DNA from: an uncultured Ruminococcus sp.
Lineage (GTDB): Bacteria > Bacillota > Clostridia > Oscillospirales > Acutalibacteraceae
NCBI GenBank assembly: GCA_902772755.1
Contig: CACYCD010000239.1
Coordinates: 1 to 9,272 of the forward strand
DNA length: 9,272 bases
Direction of reading: 5' to 3'
Shown: one piece after another, positions 1 to 6,770 of the stretch
Layout of the letters: each line of letters opens with the position of its first letter
Position numbering within the stretch: position 1 is the first letter of the stretch
Notes under the pieces: generated by a model
Database searches by the model: none
Told to the model about the DNA's origin: nothing
Seen by the model: the letters and a program-made list of their open reading frames with translations, nothing else
Translations under genes and position numbers: made by a program

Positions 1-1
1 C

Positions 2-1738
2 ACAAACAGCCGTGGCTTCATCACAAAGGAAACCGAGTTTGAGGGCATAGTCGCCTGTCTGGAGAAGCGTTACAATGAAACAAGCTCAAACTGGATAAGA
101 GAGGAAATACGCTCATATATGTCGGAGCATAATTGTGACGAGTGCAACGGCAGACGCCTAAAGCGAGAAGCCCTGTCCGTCACTGTCGGAGAAAAAAATA
201 TTGCGGAATTTTGCGATATGTCGGTGACACAGAGCCTGGAGTTCATCAACGGCTTGAAGCTCAGCGAGAGGGAGAGCTTTATTGCGGATTCCATTTTGAA
301 GGAGATACGCTCACGGCTGAGCTTTCTGAGGTCGGTCGGTCTGGAGTACCTCACACTTTCGAGGAACACCGGCACTCTTTCGGGCGGAGAGAGCCAGCGT
401 ATCAGGCTTGCCACACAGATCGGCTCTTCCCTTATGGGGGTGCTGTATATCCTTGATGAGCCGTCCATAGGACTGCATCAGCGTGACAATGACAAGCTTC
501 TCGGCACGCTGAAAGCACTCAGGGACAAGGGCAACACCGTTATCGTGGTGGAACACGACGAGGACACTATGCTCAGTGCGGACTATATCGTAGATGTAGG
601 TCCCGGTGCAGGTGTTCACGGCGGAAGGATAGTAGCCTGCGGTACAGTGGAGGATATTATTGCCGCACCGGATTCGATCACGGGTCAGTATCTTTCAAAA
701 AGACGCACGATCCCCGTTCCCGAAAGCAGGAGAGAGGGCAACGGTAAGTTTTTGGAGATAAGGGGAGCGGAGCAGAACAACCTCAAAAATATAGATGTAA
801 AAATTCCACTCGGGAAATTTGTCTGCGTTACGGGTGTATCGGGCAGCGGAAAAAGCTCTTTGATAAATGAGATACTCTATAAAAAGCTTCACAAGGAGCT
901 GAACCGTGCCAAGTGTCGGAGCGGTAAGCACAGGGAGATACTCGGTATTGAAAATCTGGACAAGGTGATACAGATAGACCAAAGTCCCATCGGCAGAACT
1001 CCACGCAGTAATCCGGCTACCTATACGGGAGTGTTCAACGATATCCGCCTGCTCTATTCGGGAACGAACGAGGCGAAGATGCGTGGCTATGGTCCCGGGA
1101 GGTTTTCCTTCAACGTCAAGGGAGGACGCTGTGAGGCGTGTCAGGGTGACGGCATAAAAAAGATAGAGATGCACTTTTTGCCCGATGTTTTTGTACCCTG
1201 CGAGGTCTGCAAGGGTCATCGCTATAACCGTGAGACGCTGGAGGTCAAATACAAGGGCAAGTCCATTTATGATGTGCTGGAAATGACGGTAGAGGAAGGC
1301 TGTACCTTCTTTCAGAATCACCCAAGGATATTCCGCAAGCTGAAAACTCTTGCGGAGGTGGGACTTGGATATATCAAAATAGGGCAGTCCTCCACCACGC
1401 TTTCGGGCGGTGAGGCACAGAGGGTCAAGCTTGCCACCGAGCTTTCAAAGAGAAGCACGGGCAAAACCGTGTATATCCTTGACGAGCCTACCACGGGTCT
1501 GCATATTGCCGATGTTCACAGGCTGATCGAAGTACTGCAGCAGCTGGTAGAAACGGGCAACACGGTCATAGTCATCGAACACAACCTCGACCTGATAAAA
1601 ACCGCAGATCACATAATCGACCTTGGACCCGAGGGAGGCGACAGGGGAGGCACGATAGTTGCCGAGGGTACTCCCGAGGAGGTTGCACAGATCCCCCAAA
1701 GCTACACGGGACAGTATCTGAAAAAATATCTCAGCTGA
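2..1738 (+). CDS. uvrA: UvrABC excinuclease subunit A, C-terminal 578 residues (5' end outside window)
   Basis: UvrA is the damage-sensing ATPase dimer of bacterial nucleotide excision repair; it loads UvrB on lesions in the cytoplasm. The reading frame is open from base 2, and family-like sequence precedes the first in-frame ATG at 119 (a YNET...REEI stretch), so that ATG is internal and the gene starts upstream of the window. Visible in order: a paired-cysteine module (CDEC) near base 135; ABC signature LSGGESQR and Walker [11 protein letters not shown] of the first nucleotide-binding domain; Walker [10 protein letters not shown] (833-859) of the second; the conserved [19 protein letters not shown] stretch; the C-terminal zinc module CEAC...CEVC (about 1132-1210); signature LSGGEAQR; Walker [11 protein letters not shown]; and the H-loop in VIEHNLD. 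Full-length UvrA is about 940 residues, so roughly the last 60% is here, with no frameshift or lost motif. It ends at TGA 1736-1738. Confidence 0.97.
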   Translation, partial: TNSRGFITKETEFEGIVACLEKRYNETSSNWIREEIRSYMSEHNCDECNGRRLKREALSVTVGEKNIAEFCDMSVTQSLEFINGLKLSERESFIADSILKEIRSRLSFLRSVGLEYLTLSRNTGTLSGGESQRIRLATQIGSSLMGVLYILDEPSIGLHQRDNDKLLGTLKALRDKGNTVIVVEHDEDTMLSADYIVDVGPGAGVHGGRIVACGTVEDIIAAPDSITGQYLSKRRTIPVPESRREGNGKFLEIRGAEQNNLKNIDVKIPLGKFVCVTGVSGSGKSSLINEILYKKLHKELNRAKCRSGKHREILGIENLDKVIQIDQSPIGRTPRSNPATYTGVFNDIRLLYSGTNEAKMRGYGPGRFSFNVKGGRCEACQGDGIKKIEMHFLPDVFVPCEVCKGHRYNRETLEVKYKGKSIYDVLEMTVEEGCTFFQNHPRIFRKLKTLAEVGLGYIKIGQSSTTLSGGEAQRVKLATELSKRSTGKTVYILDEPTTGLHIADVHRLIEVLQQLVETGNTVIVIEHNLDLIKTADHIIDLGPEGGDRGGTIVAEGTPEEVAQIPQSYTGQYLKKYLS

Positions 1739-1756
1739 TACACAAATAGTTTTTTG

Positions 1757-1781
1757 CCCCATAGTATATAGTGCTGTGGGG
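1757..1781 (+). promoter_or_regulatory. Hairpin covering the ribosome binding site of the DUF3343 gene
   Basis: CCCCATAG (1757-1764) can pair with CTGTGGGG (1774-1781) around a 9-nt loop: eight pairs, one of them G-U. The right arm contains GGGG of the Shine-Dalgarno sequence GGGGTGA (1778-1784) for the ATG at 1789, so the folded form would hide it. A short T run (1785-1788) follows, so the same hairpin might act as a weak uvrA terminator. Pairing is read directly from the sequence; function is inference. Confidence 0.4.
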
Positions 1782-1788
1782 TGATTTT

Positions 1789-2010
1789 ATGGGAAATTAT
1801 ATCCTGGTGACCTCGGTGTCAAAGGCTCTCAGGGGAAAAGAGCTTCTTGACAAAAACAATATACCGAGCTCGGTTGAAAGAGCACCAAAAAACAATGCAG
1901 TAAGGTCCTGCGGTTACAGCCTGCTGGTCTTTGGAGATAAGGACAGGGCACAGTATATTCTGCGTAGAAATAATATAAGGATTATGGGTATAATTCCGAA
2001 AAAGCTGTGA
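1789..2010 (+). CDS. DUF3343 family protein (putative Se/S carrier-like)
   Basis: A small 73-residue soluble protein, MGNYILVTSVSKAL through RIMGIIPKKL. It has the DUF3343 pattern: a short beta-alpha-beta fold beginning with a hydrophobic strand (YILVTSV), a helix with the KELLDKNNIP segment, and a conserved Cys-Gly (residues SCGYSLLV) after a basic loop. DUF3343 proteins are annotated as putative selenium/sulfur carrier-like and are often encoded beside cysteine-desulfurase-like enzymes, as here, so C41 or thereabouts may be the carrier residue (inference). The ATG at 1789 is preferred over the in-frame GTG at 1771, because GGGGTGA (1778-1784) sits just upstream of the ATG, while the GTG has no ribosome binding site. 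Its TGA overlaps the GTG of the next gene (GTGA, 2007-2010), indicating translational coupling. The molecular role is not established. Confidence 0.75.
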   Translation: MGNYILVTSVSKALRGKELLDKNNIPSSVERAPKNNAVRSCGYSLLVFGDKDRAQYILRRNNIRIMGIIPKKL

Positions 2011-3164
2011 TATATCTTGATAACGGTGCTACGACCTTTCCAAAGCCCACAGCGGTAAAGCAAAAGATCACAGACTCTTTCAACAGGTACAGTGCAAACC
2101 CCGGAAGAAGCGGGCATAAGCTCTCGCTTATTGCCTCAGAAGAAATATACGAATGCAGAAAATCAATAAAAAAACTCTTTAACGCACAGTCCGAGGACAG
2201 TGTGATTTTTACTATGAACTGCACAATGTCGCTGAATACCGTTATTTTCGGCTTTCTCAGGGAGGGCGACCACGTGATCATATCTTCCCTGGAGCATAAT
2301 GCGGTGGTGCGTCCGCTGGAATATCTCAAGGATAAGGGTGTGAGCTATTCTGTCTTTGACTATTCAAGCGATGATGACGAGGTGATCGACAATGTGAGAG
2401 CAGTCATAACGCCGAGGACACGGCTCTGCGTGTGTACGCACGCTTCAAATGTGTTCGGCTTCCGCCTGCCTATCGAGCGGATCGCCGCACTGTGCAGGTT
2501 CTACGGCATCAAGGTCTGTATAGATGCGGCACAGTCGGCAGGCGTGCTTCCGATAGATATTTTGGCTTCCGGCTTTGATTTTGTGTGTACCTCGGGTCAC
2601 AAAAGCTTGTACGGTCCTATGGGTACGGGAATACTTGTGATCGGCGACACTGAGCTGAAGCCCCTGCTGTTCGGCGGTACGGGGACTGACTCTGCAAATC
2701 CGCACCAGCCCGAGGAACCGCCCGAACGCTTTGAAAGCGGTACTGCCAACCTCAACGGCATAGCAGGTCTGAGGGCAGGAGTTGACTTTGTGCGGAGAAG
2801 GGGAACGGATAATATCTACCGCCATGAGCTTGCACTTGCAGGCTATCTGCACAGCGAGCTGATGAAAATACCTCAGATAATTCTTTACAACAATATTGAG
2901 TACGGAAAAACCGCACCCGTGCTTTCTTTTAATATAGATAACGTCTATTCCGAAGAAGCGGTCAGAATGCTTGACAAATACGGCGTCTGCGTGCGGGGAG
3001 GACTGCACTGTGCACCGCTGGCACACAGATTTATGAACACCATCGACAGCGGTACGGTGCGTGCAGTACCCTCGGTGTTTACCGCAAAAAGTGAGATCGA
3101 CAGATTTATTTCGGTAATTAAAAACATCTTGCCTAAATTACTTGATAACGGAAAAAAAGTGTGA
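2007..3164 (+). CDS. Class V aminotransferase, cysteine-desulfurase-like (EGC-1 type)
   Basis: A PLP-dependent enzyme of 385 residues in the NifS/SufS/CsdB superfamily, which removes sulfur (or selenium) from cysteine (or selenocysteine) as an enzyme-bound persulfide. Visible signatures: N-terminal IYLDNGATTFPKP; H97 in SLEHNAVVRP; the cofactor aspartate D173 in CIDAAQSAG; Schiff-base lysine K199 in CTSGHKSLYGPMGTG; the RFESGTANLNGIAGL substrate-binding segment; and the catalytic-loop cysteine C335 in RGGLHCAPLAH. The length is normal for the family and nothing is missing. The GTG start at 2007 overlaps the TGA of the DUF3343 gene and has only a weak Shine-Dalgarno sequence, so translation is probably coupled. 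Pairing with DUF3343, without iscU/sufU or nifU nearby, suggests a dedicated S/Se relay rather than general Fe-S assembly (inference). The TIGR01977-type subfamily is my recollection of this arrangement, not a search result. Confidence 0.88.
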   Translation: MIYLDNGATTFPKPTAVKQKITDSFNRYSANPGRSGHKLSLIASEEIYECRKSIKKLFNAQSEDSVIFTMNCTMSLNTVIFGFLREGDHVIISSLEHNAVVRPLEYLKDKGVSYSVFDYSSDDDEVIDNVRAVITPRTRLCVCTHASNVFGFRLPIERIAALCRFYGIKVCIDAAQSAGVLPIDILASGFDFVCTSGHKSLYGPMGTGILVIGDTELKPLLFGGTGTDSANPHQPEEPPERFESGTANLNGIAGLRAGVDFVRRRGTDNIYRHELALAGYLHSELMKIPQIILYNNIEYGKTAPVLSFNIDNVYSEEAVRMLDKYGVCVRGGLHCAPLAHRFMNTIDSGTVRAVPSVFTAKSEIDRFISVIKNILPKLLDNGKKV

Positions 3165-3170
3165 TAGAAT
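3142..3170 (+). promoter_or_regulatory. Extended -10 sigma-A promoter for cdaA
   Basis: -35 TTGATA (3142-3147), a 17-bp spacer and -10 TAGAAT (3165-3170), with TGA directly before the -10 (3162-3164) giving the extended TGn motif. Start of transcription is expected near 3177, about 29 nt before the cdaA start codon. The promoter lies on the last codons and stop of the preceding desulfurase gene, so no free intergenic DNA is used. Confidence 0.8.
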
Positions 3171-3205
3171 AGAATAACAAAACAAAACGGAAGGGTGGTT
3201 CAGCA

Positions 3206-4075
3206 GTGGGCTTAGGAAATTTTTTCAGCAGTATACTCAATATCTTCAATACGTTCAGGTTTGTAGATTTTATTGACATTGCAGTCATAGCGTTTATTGT
3301 TTACAGCCTGTTCAAGCTGGTCAAGGATACCAGAGCCGAACAGCTTGTCAAGGGAATAGTTATCCTGCTGATAATGTATCTTGCCGCCACCCTTCTTGAT
3401 ATGCTGATGCTCGAAAATCTGTTGAAGCTGATCTTTGAGTTTGCAGTCATACTGATAGTTGTGGTGTTTCAGCCTGAGATCAGAAACGCTCTGGAGCAGT
3501 TGGGCAGAAAGAATATCAAGAGCTTGAAATTCTTTGGACGTTCGGTTGATGACGAGTTTGCAAAAACTCAGAAAAAAGCAATAAATGACGTTGTGAGGAC
3601 TGCCGAGCGGTTCAGCGATGACAAGACGGGTGCTCTTGTGGTGTTTGAAAAAAGCACAAAGCTCTCCGATATCGCCAACACCGGCGTGGAGCTGGACGCA
3701 GAACCGTCTACCGCACTTCTGGAAAATTTGTTCTACAATAAGGCACCCCTGCATGACGGAGCTGTCATAATCAGCGGCGGCAGGGTAAAGTCCGCAGGCT
3801 GCATACTCCCCCTCACCGCAAGGAACAGTGAAGTTGATATGAAGCTCGGCACACGTCATCGTGCCTCAATAGGCATAAGCGAGGTCTCCGATGCTGTTGT
3901 TGTGGTGGTTTCCGAGGAAACAGGCTCTATCTCAATTGCTCAAAACGGCATACTCACCAGTGGCTATGACGGAAATTCACTTCGCAGGGAGCTTGAAAAA
4001 CAGCTCATACCCGATCAGGAGAGAAAAGGATTTTTAGGTATTTTCTCCTTCGGAAAGGAAGGTGATGATAAATGA
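3206..4075 (+). CDS. cdaA: Diadenylate cyclase CdaA (membrane c-di-AMP synthase)
   Basis: Makes cyclic di-AMP from two ATP; c-di-AMP controls potassium and osmolyte uptake and cell wall homeostasis in Firmicutes. The 289 residues fit CdaA (about 270-290). Three N-terminal membrane segments are visible at about residues 22-39, 47-66 and 71-89, followed by the FQPEIRNALEQLGR linker and the DisA_N cyclase domain (about 105-265). The catalytic motifs are intact: DGA at 184-186 in APLHDGAVIISGGRV, and RHR at 217-219 in LGTRHRASIGISEVSDA. The GTG start at 3206 is supported by GGAAGGGTGG (3189-3198) at good spacing and by the N-terminus of the family. It overlaps cdaR by ATGA (4072-4075). The short charged tail after residue 270 is ordinary. 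A promoter lies immediately upstream. Confidence 0.96.
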   Translation: MGLGNFFSSILNIFNTFRFVDFIDIAVIAFIVYSLFKLVKDTRAEQLVKGIVILLIMYLAATLLDMLMLENLLKLIFEFAVILIVVVFQPEIRNALEQLGRKNIKSLKFFGRSVDDEFAKTQKKAINDVVRTAERFSDDKTGALVVFEKSTKLSDIANTGVELDAEPSTALLENLFYNKAPLHDGAVIISGGRVKSAGCILPLTARNSEVDMKLGTRHRASIGISEVSDAVVVVVSEETGSISIAQNGILTSGYDGNSLRRELEKQLIPDQERKGFLGIFSFGKEGDDK

Positions 4076-5337
4076 GCGGTCGTCACAGCAAGGGCTTTGT
4101 GTCAAGACTGTTTTCAAACAAGATTTTTTTGGTCGTTCTTTCGATAATTATTTCTATCACTATCTGGCTGAATATAAATATGGGGGATTATGCGGAGACA
4201 AGCTATGTAATAACCGATATCCCGATCACGATCACCCTCCCCGATGAGGCTCAGAAGCTGGGGCTGAAAATATTCAACACCGATGACTTGGTGGGTTCTG
4301 TCAGCGTGACTGCCAACCGCTCCGCCATCGGCAGGGTGGATAAGGACGATGTGCAGATAGTTCCCGAGCAGACCGACTCCCTGACCTCGGCAGGCTCATA
4401 CACCCTGTCGCTTGTGGCAAAAAAGACGGGTGGCTTGTCCAATTTTAAGATCAATTCCGTTTCACCGAGTGCCATCTATATCAAGCTGGACAGGACAAGA
4501 GAGGTAGTCAGAAAGATCACAAACAATATCAACTATACCATACCCGAATTATATTACGGAAATGTTTTTCTCAGCGATGACGAGGTGACCATATCGGGAC
4601 CCGAAAGCGAGATAAAGCAGATAGACAGCGTGGTAGTCAGCGGTACTGTGAAGAAAAAGCTGACGGAAACCGTCCAGAAGGAGTTTCAGGTCAAGCTTCT
4701 CGATGCTTTCGGCGAACAGCTCAACACAGGCAAGACGATCACGCTCTCGCCCTCGGAGGTGACTGCCACCATCAAGGTCTTGCAGATGAAGAATGTAGGT
4801 GTGAACCTCGTCACTCAGGGAGCACCTATGGGGATAGAGCTTTCCAACTACTACAAGACAGAGCCGTCCGAGGTTTCCGTGGCAGGCGAATCTTCGGATA
4901 TCCGCAATGTGACAAAGATAAACACCGAAGCGATAGATTTTTCCACTCTGGAAAATAAAAAATACACCCTGGAGCAAAGTCTTGAATTTCCCGAAAACTG
5001 CATAGATATCAATTCCATAAAGACAGTAAAGATACTATTTGACTTTACCGATATGGAACGCAGTACCGTCAGCCTGACGGATTTTGAGATCAAGGGTCTG
5101 CCCTCGGGCTATGATGCCGAGGTGACTACTTCCTCGGTAGATGTGACCGTGTTCGGCTTGCCGGCACAGTTGAAAAAACTCAAAGCAAACAACCTGTCTG
5201 CGGTCGTTGACCTCAGCTCAACCGATGTTTCGGAGGGAAGCAAGGAGATGCCTCTGACCATCAGCGTCAAGGACGTGAACGGCTGTTGGATCTATGATAC
5301 ATACAATGCCGTAGTCAAAATTTCAAAAAAGCAGTGA
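4072..5337 (+). CDS. cdaR: CdaA regulatory protein CdaR (YbbR-domain protein)
   Basis: A membrane-anchored protein of 421 residues that binds CdaA and modulates its cyclase activity in characterised Firmicutes. One transmembrane segment (about residues 17-36, NKIFLVVLSIIISITIWL) is preceded by a basic N-terminus, so the rest should lie outside the membrane. Four YbbR-like repeats can be followed through their recurring turn motif: ANRSAIGRV, SGPESEIKQIDSV, AGESSDIRNVTKI and FGLPAQLKKLKA. Each is followed by a strand of the type V..VDLS. The start ATG (4072) overlaps the cdaA stop and has a strong site AGGAAGGTGAT just upstream, so the two are made together. In many Firmicutes the next gene is glmM; here an ABC ATPase follows after 7 nt. 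Confidence 0.92.
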   Translation: MSGRHSKGFVSRLFSNKIFLVVLSIIISITIWLNINMGDYAETSYVITDIPITITLPDEAQKLGLKIFNTDDLVGSVSVTANRSAIGRVDKDDVQIVPEQTDSLTSAGSYTLSLVAKKTGGLSNFKINSVSPSAIYIKLDRTREVVRKITNNINYTIPELYYGNVFLSDDEVTISGPESEIKQIDSVVVSGTVKKKLTETVQKEFQVKLLDAFGEQLNTGKTITLSPSEVTATIKVLQMKNVGVNLVTQGAPMGIELSNYYKTEPSEVSVAGESSDIRNVTKINTEAIDFSTLENKKYTLEQSLEFPENCIDINSIKTVKILFDFTDMERSTVSLTDFEIKGLPSGYDAEVTTSSVDVTVFGLPAQLKKLKANNLSAVVDLSSTDVSEGSKEMPLTISVKDVNGCWIYDTYNAVVKISKKQ

Positions 5338-5344
5338 TCCGTTT

Positions 5345-6046
5345 ATGAGCCTGGTAGAATTTCAGAATGTTTCAAAAGTATACAAAATGGGTGAGGTCAC
5401 GATCAACGCCGTGGACAACGCCTCCTTTGAGATAGAGAAGGGTGAGTTCGCTGTGGTTGTCGGTTCCTCGGGTGCCGGCAAGACAACAGTGCTGAATATC
5501 CTCGGCGGTATGGACAGTGCCACCGCCGGCAGTGTGGTGATAGACGGTGATGATATCAGCAAATTCACGGATAAACGCCTGATTGAGTACAGAAGATACA
5601 GCATTGGCTTTGTGTTCCAGTTCTACAACCTGATACCCAACCTGACGGCAAAGGAAAATGTGGAGCTTGCCACCCAGATCTGCAAGAATCCTATGGACAG
5701 CTCGCAGGCACTCGGCAGTGTGGGGCTTTCCGACAGGGAGGGTAATTTTCCCGCCCAGCTGTCGGGCGGTGAGCAGCAGCGTGTTTCCATAGCCCGTGCC
5801 CTGGCAAAAAGACCGAAGATCCTGCTGTGTGACGAGCCGACCGGTGCTCTTGACTACAAGACGGGCAAGCAGATACTAAAGCTCCTCCAGCAGACCTGTC
5901 GCAGGGACGGAATGACGGTCATACTCATAACCCACAACTCGGCTATCTGCCCCATGGCAGACCGTGTGATACGAATGAACAGCGGAAGGATAATTGAAAA
6001 CAAGGTAAATACCTCTCCCTGTGATGTTGATACTATTGAATGGTAG
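5345..6046 (+). CDS. ABC transporter ATP-binding protein, LolD/MacB/DevA type, without adjacent permease
   Basis: A cytoplasmic ATPase subunit of 233 residues. All motifs are intact: Walker A GSSGAGKT (40-47), Q-loop Q92 in [19 protein letters not shown], signature LSGGEQQR (139-146), Walker [13 protein letters not shown] (159-170, catalytic E164) and H-loop H197 in LITHN. The [13 protein letters not shown] and DEPTGALD stretches are typical of ATPases that work with FtsX-like (MacB/LolCE/antimicrobial-peptide) permeases rather than with nutrient importers. No permease gene is adjacent: cdaR precedes by 7 nt and a dockerin gene with its own promoter follows. No clear Shine-Dalgarno sequence precedes the ATG at 5345, so translation may depend on cdaR reading. 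The substrate cannot be told. The final 15 residues are variable and carry no motif. Confidence 0.9.
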   Translation: MSLVEFQNVSKVYKMGEVTINAVDNASFEIEKGEFAVVVGSSGAGKTTVLNILGGMDSATAGSVVIDGDDISKFTDKRLIEYRRYSIGFVFQFYNLIPNLTAKENVELATQICKNPMDSSQALGSVGLSDREGNFPAQLSGGEQQRVSIARALAKRPKILLCDEPTGALDYKTGKQILKLLQQTCRRDGMTVILITHNSAICPMADRVIRMNSGRIIENKVNTSPCDVDTIEW

Positions 6047-6064
6047 AAATTTTTAGATTTTTAC

Positions 6065-6093
6065 TTGAAATTCCCCGAATTATATTGTATAAT
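6065..6093 (+). promoter_or_regulatory. Near-consensus sigma-A promoter for the dockerin gene
   Basis: -35 TTGAAA (6065-6070), exactly 17 bp, and -10 TATAAT (6088-6093). Transcription should start near 6100, giving a leader of about 24 nt with AAGGAG at 6111-6116. No terminator separates it from the ABC ATPase stop at 6046, so read-through from the cdaA operon is also possible. Confidence 0.85.
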
Positions 6094-6123
6094 AAGAAAA
6101 ATATACAGCGAAGGAGAATCGTT

Positions 6124-6459
6124 ATGAAGAGTATAAACAGAATGATCGCAATATTGTCGGTTTTGGTCGTCCTCTGCCTTGTGTCCGCCGTGAGTGCCTC
6201 CGCCGGCTCTGTCTACCGCATCGGTGATACCGATAACAGCGGTTCGGTCAATGTGCGTGATGCCGCTCTGGTGCAGAAGAGTGTGGTGCATCTTGTGGAA
6301 CTTAACAAAACTCAGAAAAAAGCAGGAGATGTCAACAAGGATAATAGGGTCAATATCCACGATGCGACCATTATCCAGAAGTATTGTGCAGGCAGAGAAA
6401 CAGGCTGTCAGATCGGCAAGTATGTTGACGAGAACGAGCTTCCCTATGTAGGAGCTTAA
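6124..6459 (+). CDS. Small secreted protein consisting essentially of a type I dockerin
   Basis: A 111-residue protein. Residues 1-27 form a signal peptide: basic MKSINR, hydrophobic core IAILSVLVVLCLV, and probable cleavage after an Ala in VSASA. The rest is a type I dockerin: two EF-hand-like calcium loops, D35-D46 (GDTDNSGSVNVRDAALVQK) and D69-D80 (GDVNKDNRVNIHDATIIQK), joined by a short linker, then a 25-residue tail. Dockerins bind cohesins and dock enzymes onto cellulosomal scaffolds outside the cell, but this protein carries no catalytic or carbohydrate-binding domain. The start at 6124 is chosen for AAGGAG (6111-6116) and the signal peptide; the frame extends upstream to 6040 but that part lies across the promoter. 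The two recognition pairs differ (VR in repeat 1, IH in repeat 2). It is a single-gene unit bounded by its own promoter and terminator. Confidence 0.9.
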   Translation: MKSINRMIAILSVLVVLCLVSAVSASAGSVYRIGDTDNSGSVNVRDAALVQKSVVHLVELNKTQKKAGDVNKDNRVNIHDATIIQKYCAGRETGCQIGKYVDENELPYVGA

Positions 6460-6474
6460 CGATCATAGAAAAAT

Positions 6475-6516
6475 AACCTGTCGCAGACCGTTGAGGTTTT
6501 GCGGCAGGTTTTTTTA
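6475..6516 (+). terminator. Strong intrinsic terminator after the dockerin gene
   Basis: AACCTGTCGCA (6475-6485) pairs with TGCGGCAGGTT (6500-6510): 11 pairs, one G-U. The 14-nt loop can itself pair further (GACC with GGTT). A run of seven T (6509-6515) follows. It lies 16 nt after the stop codon and closes the dockerin unit. Confidence 0.93.
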
Positions 6517-6529
6517 TTACTTGCATAGA

Positions 6530-6541
6530 ACAAAATTTTGT
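6530..6541. repeat. Perfect 12-bp palindrome
   Basis: ACAAAATTTTGT reads the same on both strands. It lies 15 bp after the T run of the dockerin terminator and upstream of the phage-like operon promoter. It could be a dimeric regulator site or a chance AT-rich palindrome. A related stretch ACAAATTTTG occurs at 6591-6600. Confidence 0.4.
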
Positions 6542-6600
6542 GAATTTGTGAAGTTTCAACTATTTTATTATAGAACGTTTGTGCAATCGTACAAATTTTG

Positions 6601-6639
6601 GAAAATGTGTTCTAAACCCTTGCAGTGGAACACATTTTC
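6601..6639. promoter_or_regulatory. 12+12 bp inverted repeat framing the -35 box: likely operator
   Basis: GAAAATGTGTTC (6601-6612) and GAACACATTTTC (6628-6639) are perfect reverse complements separated by 15 bp. The -35 hexamer (6620-6625) lies between the arms and the right arm fills most of the -35/-10 spacer. Arm centres are 27 bp apart, so two dimers or one large dimer could bind. A protein bound here would be expected to exclude RNA polymerase. As RNA the arms would form a hairpin, but it lies upstream of the predicted transcription start. The repeat is seen directly; the operator role is inference. Confidence 0.65.
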
Positions 6640-6648
6640 TGCTACAAT
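6620..6648 (+). promoter_or_regulatory. Sigma-A type promoter for the phage-like operon
   Basis: -35 TTGCAG (6620-6625), a 17-bp spacer and -10 TACAAT (6643-6648). Transcription should start near 6655, leaving a leader of about 135 nt before the ATG at 6791. It is the only good promoter seen between the dockerin terminator and the terminator at 8990. Confidence 0.7.
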
Positions 6649-6713
6649 AATAATTACCGGAAAAACAATTCCACATCCGGCAGTGGATCAGCCCCGATTT
6701 CCGGAATTATTTC

Positions 6714-6770
6714 AGGGCAGCTCTAAAAGCTCAAGTTGGCTTGAGTGTGCTGTAGATTTTGAGATGCCCT
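6714..6770 (+). promoter_or_regulatory. Foldable leader element before the first operon gene
   Basis: AGGGCA (6714-6719) pairs with TGCCCT (6765-6770). Inside it CTCtAAAA (6721-6728) can pair with TTTTGAG (6757-6763) around a bulged T, and a compact hairpin GCTCAAG/CTTGAGT with loop TTGG (6729-6746) lies within. The nested arrangement ends 4 nt before the AAAGGA ribosome binding site (6775-6780). It matches no riboswitch class that I recognise; function is inference. Confidence 0.4.

Noticed and set aside
119..121. ATG as the start of uvrA
   Set aside because: UvrA-like sequence continues in the same frame to base 2, so the ATG is an internal methionine and the gene starts outside the window.
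695..1321. A 208-residue antisense reading frame inside uvrA, and similar ones opposite the desulfurase and cdaA genes
   Set aside because: They lie opposite highly conserved genes, have no ribosome binding site or recognisable motif, and show the composition of reverse-frame shadows.
2008..2010. TGA of the DUF3343 gene as a selenocysteine codon, given the possible selenium link
   Set aside because: The TGA coincides with the start of the downstream desulfurase gene, the protein is already family length, and the following frame does not continue it sensibly.
6546..6574. A second promoter, TTGTGA and TATAGA with a 17-bp spacer
   Set aside because: Both hexamers are poorer than those at 6620-6648, and such matches are expected by chance in this AT-rich stretch.
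6573..6584. SOS/LexA box of the GAAC-N4-GTTC type
   Set aside because: GAAC is followed four bases later by GTGC, not GTTC, and it does not overlap the good promoter. Too weak to call.
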